Source: Bacillota bacterium (GTDB lineage Bacteria; Bacillota; Negativicutes; Sporomusales; Sporomusaceae). Taken from it: 11,384 bases of DNA. The stretch is from positions 1 through 11,384 of the forward strand of contig JAEWGR010000141.1 of the NCBI GenBank assembly GCA_023388195.1. Reading direction: 5' to 3'. This document shows, one piece after another, positions 7,096-11,384 of the stretch; the first letter of the stretch is position 1, and each line of letters begins with the position of its first letter. The translations under genes and the position numbers were made by a program. The notes under the pieces were generated by a model, which saw only the letters and a list, made by a program, of their open reading frames with translations, made no database searches and was not told the origin of the DNA.

Positions 7096-7920
7096 ATGGA
7101 AAAAACAATTATCACTGTCGCCACAACCGGCGCCTGGCCAACGAAAGAGCACAACCCCAATATTCCCCTGACACCCCGGGAGATTGCGGACGATGTATAT
7201 GACTGCTGGCAGGCAGGCGCGGCTGTAGCCCATCTGCATATGCGTGATGATGAAGGCAAAGGCACGATGTGCAAAGAGAAATTTCGTGAAACCGTCGAAC
7301 TGATCCGCAGTAAATGCGATATTGTCCTTAATCTTACCACCTCCGGCGACCTGCACGCTACCGACGAAACGCGAATGGCTCACCTCATTGAGCTCAAGCC
7401 GGAAATGGCCTCCTATGACGCCGGTTCCATGAACTGGATGCATAACAGTTTGTTTCTAAACCCGCCCCATTTCCTTGAAAAACTTGGCCAGACCATGCTT
7501 GAACATGGCGTAAAACCGGAAATCGAAATTTTCGATGCCGGCATGATCTACAACTCGCTCTACTATATGAAGAAGGGCGTTCTTGCGCAGCCGGCCCATT
7601 ACCAGTTTGTATTAGGAGCAGCCGGCGGCACTGCGGCTACTATTGAAAACCTGGTATATCTAAAATCCCTGCTGCCTCAGGGATCTACCTGGTCAGCGCT
7701 GGGCATCGGCAACGGCCATGTGCCCATCATGCTGGCAGCCATTGCCATGGGCGGCCATATCCGCGTCGGCATGGAAGATAATGTATACTACGCTAAAAAG
7801 CAATTGGCGAAATCCAATAGTGAATTTGTTGCCCGGGCCGTAAGAGTAGTCAAGGAAGCAAACAGAACAGTGGCTACCCCGGCAGAAGCCAGGGAAATCC
7901 TAGGTCTTACCAAGAACTGA
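7096..7920 (+). CDS. Beta-keto acid cleavage enzyme (BKACE, DUF849); candidate triacetate acetoacetate-lyase
   Basis: This 274-aa TIM-barrel BKACE-family enzyme transfers the acyl part of a 3-keto acid to acetyl-CoA, releasing acetoacetate and a new acyl-CoA. Metal ligands His46 and His48 (HLHMR) and Glu227 (GMEDN, with Asp228) are conserved, as is Arg223 in the HIR motif. Compared with my recollection of the lysine-fermentation enzyme Kce, Glu14, which contacts the substrate amine, is Trp14 here, and Thr106 is Ser106. The substrate is therefore unlikely to be 3-keto-5-aminohexanoate. In this regulon the expected substrate is 3,5-dioxohexanoate, giving acetoacetyl-CoA plus acetoacetate. Both products would be handled by the CoA-transferase and thiolase. 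GAGGTGA precedes the ATG, and the dehydrogenase starts 14 nt after the stop. The family is certain. The substrate is inferred. Confidence 0.88.
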   Translation: MEKTIITVATTGAWPTKEHNPNIPLTPREIADDVYDCWQAGAAVAHLHMRDDEGKGTMCKEKFRETVELIRSKCDIVLNLTTSGDLHATDETRMAHLIELKPEMASYDAGSMNWMHNSLFLNPPHFLEKLGQTMLEHGVKPEIEIFDAGMIYNSLYYMKKGVLAQPAHYQFVLGAAGGTAATIENLVYLKSLLPQGSTWSALGIGNGHVPIMLAAIAMGGHIRVGMEDNVYYAKKQLAKSNSEFVARAVRVVKEANRTVATPAEAREILGLTKN

Positions 7921-7934
7921 TTAGGAGATAAACG

Positions 7935-8888
7935 ATGATTAAGAATATCGGTGTTATCGGTGCAGGCACCATGGGGCATGGCATTGCCTTATCCTTTGCC
8001 CTGTACGGGTATGATGTAACTATGTATGATGCCTACGAAAATCAGTTAAACAAGGCAATGGTAGAAATTGCCGCTGAGCTGGCCCTCCTGGCTGAGGAAG
8101 AATTTATTGCCCCTCAGTCCATTCCGGCTGTCCTTGCCCGGATTAAGGTTTTCAGTAATTTGCAACAGGCCGTGCATGACAGGGATTATGTCATTGAAGC
8201 CACGCCGGAAATACTGGAACTCAAACAAAATTTATTCAAGCAATTAGATGAACTCTGTCCTGAGCATACCATCCTGGCGAGCAATACGTCCAGCCTCAAG
8301 CTGGATAGCATGATGACCTTGATTACAGATGACCGCAAACAACGTATGATTGTTAACCATTGGTACAATCCTGCCCACCTAATGCCGATTGTTGAACTTT
8401 CTTGCTTTGGCAATATGCCGGCGGCTCTTTACACCGAGGTGGAACAATTACACAGGGCCATCAGAAAACAGACCGTCAAAGTGTTAAAAGATGTACCCGG
8501 ACTGGTAGCCAACCGCATTCAGCAAGGTGTTGCCAGAGAAGTATTTTCGCTTATGGAAATGGGCGTTGCCGAACCGTCTGATATCGATAAAGCCCTTAAA
8601 TTCGGCCCGGCCTTTCGTTATGCGACCACCGGCCAGTTAGAAGTCGCAGATTTTGGGGGGCTTGATATCTGGAGCATTGTTGGTGATAACCTTTTGAAAG
8701 AAATGGATAACCGTCAGGGCGCCAACGATCTCTTAAAGCAAAAAGTGGCAGAAGGTAAATTGGGAATAAAAACCGGTGAAGGTTTTTATAAATATGAAGC
8801 AGATAAGATTCCTGACATTAAAAAGCAATTTATGAAAAAATTAATCCATCAGTTAAAGGCCTCAGATTACTACAAACAGTCTGAATAG
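7935..8888 (+). CDS. 3-hydroxyacyl-CoA-dehydrogenase-like enzyme; candidate 3-hydroxy-5-oxohexanoate dehydrogenase
   Basis: This 317-aa NAD-dependent enzyme has an N-terminal Rossmann domain with GAGTMGHG (9-16) and Asp32 at the end of the second strand, consistent with NAD+. Catalytic residues can be placed by family pattern: Ser119/120 in NTSS, His142 in NHWYNP, Glu154, and Asn193 in VPGLVANR. The core NHWYNPAHLMPIVELS (141-156) and the C-terminal segment with GPAFRYATTG (224-233) resemble carnitine dehydrogenase and lambda-crystallin relatives. Those oxidise free hydroxy acids, unlike classical acyl-CoA enzymes with an HFFNP core. Adjacent to a BKACE, it should produce that enzyme's 3-keto acid, here triacetate from 3-hydroxy-5-oxohexanoate. 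It is the last gene of the operon, with AGGAGAT before the ATG and a terminator 42 nt after the stop. Carnitine dehydrogenase is the main alternative. Confidence 0.85.
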   Translation: MIKNIGVIGAGTMGHGIALSFALYGYDVTMYDAYENQLNKAMVEIAAELALLAEEEFIAPQSIPAVLARIKVFSNLQQAVHDRDYVIEATPEILELKQNLFKQLDELCPEHTILASNTSSLKLDSMMTLITDDRKQRMIVNHWYNPAHLMPIVELSCFGNMPAALYTEVEQLHRAIRKQTVKVLKDVPGLVANRIQQGVAREVFSLMEMGVAEPSDIDKALKFGPAFRYATTGQLEVADFGGLDIWSIVGDNLLKEMDNRQGANDLLKQKVAEGKLGIKTGEGFYKYEADKIPDIKKQFMKKLIHQLKASDYYKQSE

Positions 8889-8929
8889 CTGCGAAATGCC
8901 CCCATTCTGTTAAGCAGGTTATAATACCC

Positions 8930-8963
8930 AAAGAGCACCGTTTGCAAACGGTGCTCTTTTTAT
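8930..8963 (+). terminator. Strong intrinsic terminator of the thiolase/BKACE/dehydrogenase operon
   Basis: A perfect 30-nt palindrome (8930-8959) folds as a GC-rich hairpin with core AGCACCG/CGGTGCT and ends in a run of five T (8957-8961). It begins 42 nt after the dehydrogenase stop codon and closes the operon. Confidence 0.85.
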
Positions 8964-9300
8964 CATTGTATCAGAATTTATAAGTTTTGAGAGGCCAAAG
9001 GCCCTGATAAACTGCGGGGAATCAATATGCAATACCCGACTTGCTACGGGGAAGGGGACCCCGCAACCCCGGTAACCCAGCGGCCATTGCCGGAAAAAGC
9101 GCTCCGCAGGAGAAAAGCCGGGCGGTATGCCGTTAAGAAATTCGTATTGTTTGAGCGCAGCGAGTTTACGGATTTTAGGAATACTGTCCGGCTTTTCAGC
9201 TTTTGGAGGCTTCGGGCCTAGACTTTTTGTTACTTTTGGGTCATGCCAAAAGTAAACCCGTTTCCTTTGTATCTTAGGAGTAACTGCCTTGCGCACTGTA
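8964..9300. repeat. Gene-less stretch; candidate dispersed intergenic repeat
   Basis: This stretch of about 340 bases lies between two converging transcription units and has no credible gene. It ends in a 10-bp perfect inverted repeat, TTACTTTTGG (9230-9239) with CCAAAAGTAA (9246-9255), around a 6-nt loop, with no T-run beside it. It also holds short GC-rich self-complementary blocks, such as AGGC-TTCGG-GCCT near 9206-9220. An open frame on the minus strand translates to a low-complexity peptide rich in Pro, Lys and Arg (ending HDPKVTKS-like), of a kind I associate with spurious ORFs from multicopy intergenic repeats in Firmicutes. The repeat status rests on that resemblance, as only one copy is visible here. 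Confidence 0.35.
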
Positions 9301-9311
9301 TCCGCGCTCTG

Positions 9312-10346
9312 TTACAATGCCTCAATATCCTTTATCAGCATTTCCACATTTTCTTTTTTGGTAGCCCAACTGGTGCAAAATCTCACAACACTGTGTTTAG
9401 CATCGACTTTTTCCCAGTAAGAATAAGAATATTTCTCGCCCAATTTGCTTAAAACCTCATTCGGCAAAATGGGGAACTGCTGATTGGTCATCGAATCATA
9501 CCGGAAAGAAATTCCTTTTTTCGCAAAGGCCTCCCGAATCATCAGGGCCATAGCCACGGCATGCCGGGAAATCTCATAATATAAGCCATCTTCAAATAAG
9601 GTTTCGAACTGAATCCCCAGTAATCTCCCCTTGGCCAGCATGCCGCCGTTTTGCTTGATCATATAGCGGAAATCTTTTTTCAGCGCATCATTGGTAATGA
9701 CTACGGCCTCCCCCATCCAGGCGCCGACTTTTGTGCCCCCGATATAAAACACATCACACAGGCTGGCAATGTCAGCCAACGTCAGATCGTTGCCTTTGGC
9801 AGCCAAACCATAACCTAATCTGGCACCATCCATGAACAGCGGCAGGCCGCATTCGCGGCAAACCTTACTTAATGCAGTCAACTCGGCTTTACTATAGGTG
9901 GTGCCGTTTTCGGTAGGGTGGGAAATATAAACCAGGCCGGGCTGCACCATGTGCTCGTGTGTAACATCACCCCAGTGAGCATCATATAGCTCCTTTACCT
10001 GTTGGGCCTGAATTTTCCCATCATCACTCGGTACAGTAAGCACCTTATGACCGGTGGCTTCAATCGCGCCGGTTTCATGCACGGCAATATGGCCGGTACT
10101 GGCAGCAACCGCACCTTGATGGGGGCGCAGGATGGAGGCAATAATCGTAGTATTGGTCTGGGTTCCGCCAACTAAAAAGTGTATATCTGCCGTCTCTGCC
10201 TGACAGGCTTTTTTGATATGATCCCTGGCTTTGGCACAGTGTTCATCCATGCCATAACCGACTGTTTGTTCTTCATTAGTGTCCACTAATCGTTGCAGAA
10301 TACGGGCATGGGCACCTTCTGTGTAATCACACTCAAAACGTATCAT
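9312..10346 (-). CDS. Threonine-aldolase/beta-eliminating-lyase family PLP enzyme (low-specificity L-threonine aldolase type)
   Basis: This is a 344-aa fold-type I PLP enzyme. It begins MIRFECDYTEGAH, a start typical of the clostridial low-specificity L-threonine aldolase group. Likely cofactor residues are Lys206 in the YIGGTK segment (Schiff base), Asp173 and Arg176 in FMDGAR, and His85, which would stack on the ring. The expected reaction is cleavage of L-threonine or L-allo-threonine to glycine and acetaldehyde. I chose the ATG at 10346 because GGGAGAGG lies just upstream. A longer in-frame start at 10487 would place the sigma-A promoter (10420-10448) inside the coding region. The gene is monocistronic, with its own promoter, and is separated by terminators from its neighbours. 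No link to the aromatic pathway is apparent. Confidence 0.87.
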   Translation of the reverse strand: MIRFECDYTEGAHARILQRLVDTNEEQTVGYGMDEHCAKARDHIKKACQAETADIHFLVGGTQTNTTIIASILRPHQGAVAASTGHIAVHETGAIEATGHKVLTVPSDDGKIQAQQVKELYDAHWGDVTHEHMVQPGLVYISHPTENGTTYSKAELTALSKVCRECGLPLFMDGARLGYGLAAKGNDLTLADIASLCDVFYIGGTKVGAWMGEAVVITNDALKKDFRYMIKQNGGMLAKGRLLGIQFETLFEDGLYYEISRHAVAMALMIREAFAKKGISFRYDSMTNQQFPILPNEVLSKLGEKYSYSYWEKVDAKHSVVRFCTSWATKKENVEMLIKDIEAL

Positions 10347-10419
10347 CTGTAATCCTCTCCCATTTTGTTCTGAATTAACGTGTATATATTGTATTGATTG
10401 CTTTTTTAATAATTCTATA

Positions 10420-10448
10420 ATGATAACGGTTTTAGCGGAGTATGTCAA
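10420..10448 (-). promoter_or_regulatory. Sigma-A promoter of the threonine-aldolase-like gene
   Basis: On the minus strand a perfect TTGACA (10448-10443) is separated by 17 nt from TATCAT (10425-10420, five of six matches to TATAAT). Transcription should begin near 10413, giving a leader of about 67 nt before the ATG at 10346. It lies downstream of the crotonase terminator, so the gene is independently transcribed. Confidence 0.75.
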
Positions 10449-10514
10449 TATTTGTAATGGTGCTGGCAGATTCGAATCGTGCGGCATTCATACCAAATTA
10501 CAGCGTAACGGGAG

Positions 10515-10553
10515 AAAAAGCACAACCGCTTCCAAAACAGGAGAGCGGTTGTG
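10515..10553 (-). terminator. Intrinsic terminator after the crotonase gene
   Basis: On the minus strand a 10-bp stem (CACAACCGCT pairing with AGCGGTTGTG, 10544-10553 with 10521-10530) encloses a 13-nt loop. It is followed by C then five T (plus-strand A at 10515-10519). It starts 59 nt after the crotonase stop codon. Confidence 0.8.
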
Positions 10554-10611
10554 CCAGGAGTGAAAAAATTCAATTCGCTAGAACAGATATTACCAGGGTG
10601 CAGTTTCTTTC

Positions 10612-11384
10612 TTATTTGCCGCTAAAACCCGGCTTGCGTTTTTCAATAAAAGCTGACATCCCTTCGGTCTGGTCTGCGGTGGCAAAACATAACCCAAAGG
10701 CCTCCGCCTCATAGGCGGCCCCTGACGCAAGATCCATCTCCAGTCCCTGGTTAACAGCCGCTTTACACAGCTTTACTGCTACTTCAGCCCGGGAGATAAT
10801 CTTTTCCGCCAACGCCCTGGCAGCACTAAGCAATTCAGCAGGGGCCGCCACTTTATTAACCAGACCCAGGCGGTACGCTTCCTGGGCGTCGATCACATCC
10901 CCCGTATACAGCAGTTCTTTAGCCCGTCCCTTGCCAATTAAGCGCGGCAGCCGCTGCGTGCCGCCAAAGCCGGGAATAATCCCCAGCCCCACCTCAGGCT
11001 GGCCAAACCTGGCCTTTTCGGAAGCAAGCCGGATATCGCAGGCCAGTGCCAGTTCACAGCCGCCGCCTAAGGCAAAACCGTTAACAGCAGCAATGACCGG
11101 TTGGGGAAGGTTCTCCAGTTTTGCAAACACACTTTGGCCAAACTTGCCAAAATTGCGCCCCTCCATCGCCGACATAGCCCGCATCTCGGCGATGTCGGCC
11201 CCGGCAACAAAAGACTTATCGCCACTGCCGGTCACAATGACCACTTTAACACCTGGGTCCAGAGCGATATGATCCAGCAAACCGTTTAACTCGGTAAGCA
11301 TTTCCCCATTTAAGGCATTTAATGCCTGGGGGCGGTTGAGGGTAATAAGCCCAATACCATTACCGGTTACATACAGCAGATTAT
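10612..11384 (-). CDS. crt: Enoyl-CoA hydratase/crotonase family protein, N-terminus cut by window edge
   Basis: The frame is open to the right edge. About 256 residues are visible, so only a handful of N-terminal residues are missing. A start at the internal Met near 11301 would delete the conserved LLYVTGNGIGLITLNRPQA strand, so the true start lies outside. The oxyanion-hole segments FVAGADIAEM and NGFALGGGCELALACD are intact. Both catalytic glutamates are present, one in GGGCEL and one in GQPEVGLGIIPGFGGTQRL, which supports a true hydratase. The likely activity is reversible hydration of crotonyl-CoA, connecting 3-hydroxybutyryl-CoA to butyrate-type metabolism. Acetoacetyl-CoA made by the neighbouring pathway could feed in if a 3-hydroxybutyryl-CoA dehydrogenase is present elsewhere. 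It is the last gene of its unit, followed by a terminator. Chain-length preference is not determined. Confidence 0.88.
   Translation of the reverse strand, partial: NLLYVTGNGIGLITLNRPQALNALNGEMLTELNGLLDHIALDPGVKVVIVTGSGDKSFVAGADIAEMRAMSAMEGRNFGKFGQSVFAKLENLPQPVIAAVNGFALGGGCELALACDIRLASEKARFGQPEVGLGIIPGFGGTQRLPRLIGKGRAKELLYTGDVIDAQEAYRLGLVNKVAAPAELLSAARALAEKIISRAEVAVKLCKAAVNQGLEMDLASGAAYEAEAFGLCFATADQTEGMSAFIEKRKPGFSGK

Noticed and set aside
5893..7443. Long minus-strand open frames opposite the thiolase and BKACE genes
   Set aside because: They are antisense shadows of genes with intact catalytic motifs, and have no domain or ribosome site of their own.
7096..7920. Lysine fermentation 3-keto-5-aminohexanoate cleavage enzyme (kce)
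   Set aside because: Glu14 is replaced by Trp, and no lysine aminomutase, diaminohexanoate dehydrogenase or aminobutyryl-CoA lyase gene is present.
7096..8888. Carnitine degradation (BKACE plus carnitine-dehydrogenase-like pair)
   Set aside because: The adjacency is similar, but a betainyl-CoA thioesterase and carnitine transporter are missing, and the same regulon contains a reductase and a cyclase-family hydrolase with no role in that pathway. It remains the main alternative for these two genes.
8919..9296. Minus-strand 125-aa open frame as a gene
   Set aside because: It runs into the operon terminator palindrome, has no convincing ribosome site and encodes a low-complexity basic peptide without any recognisable domain. 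It is better explained by repeat sequence.
9312..10487. Longer 391-aa start for the threonine-aldolase-like protein
   Set aside because: The extra 47 residues would span a consensus TTGACA-17-TATCAT promoter, and they have no family resemblance. The ATG at 10346 has a proper ribosome site and the family's usual N-terminus.

Overview
The window looks like a piece of a Firmicutes chromosome, most likely a strictly anaerobic member of the Negativicutes (Sporomusa-like). This is an inference from protein character, strong AGGAGG-type ribosome binding sites, mid GC content, and a sigma-54-controlled fermentative gene set. No rRNA or other phylogenetic marker is present. There are eleven protein genes, ten complete and one cut by the right edge. 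I see no tRNA, CRISPR array, transposase or phage gene.

Layout. Bases 1-345 hold no supported gene, but carry two terminator-like hairpins in the plus direction and one loose inverted repeat. Bases 346-3954 are a five-gene minus-strand operon. In transcription order it encodes CoA-transferase alpha, CoA-transferase beta, a small cupin, a short-chain dehydrogenase/reductase and a 'cyclase'-family metal hydrolase. It starts from a near-perfect sigma-54 promoter at 4006-4021. Bases 4158-5705 (minus) encode a PAS/AAA+/HTH sigma-54 activator. Bases 5893-8888 (plus) are a three-gene operon encoding thiolase, a beta-keto acid cleavage enzyme (BKACE, DUF849) and a 3-hydroxyacyl-CoA-dehydrogenase-like enzyme. 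It starts from a second sigma-54 promoter at 5818-5833 and ends at a strong hairpin terminator at 8930-8963. Bases 8964-9300 look like a non-coding dispersed repeat. A threonine-aldolase-like PLP enzyme (9312-10346, minus) has its own sigma-A promoter. A crotonase (10612 to the right edge, minus) is followed by a terminator.

How the genes work together. I read both sigma-54 operons and the activator between them as one catabolic regulon. The best fit is anaerobic phloroglucinol degradation, the type of cluster described in Clostridium scatologenes. The SDR would be phloroglucinol reductase, giving dihydrophloroglucinol. The cyclase-family hydrolase would open the ring to 3-hydroxy-5-oxohexanoate. 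The 317-aa dehydrogenase would oxidise this to 3,5-dioxohexanoate (triacetate). The BKACE would cleave triacetate with acetyl-CoA to acetoacetyl-CoA plus acetoacetate. The CoA-transferase would activate acetoacetate, and the thiolase would split acetoacetyl-CoA to acetyl-CoA. Each enzyme class is supported by motifs in the sequence. The substrate assignment is inferred from the combination and from recalled literature. The cupin has no obvious step and lacks the usual metal ligands.
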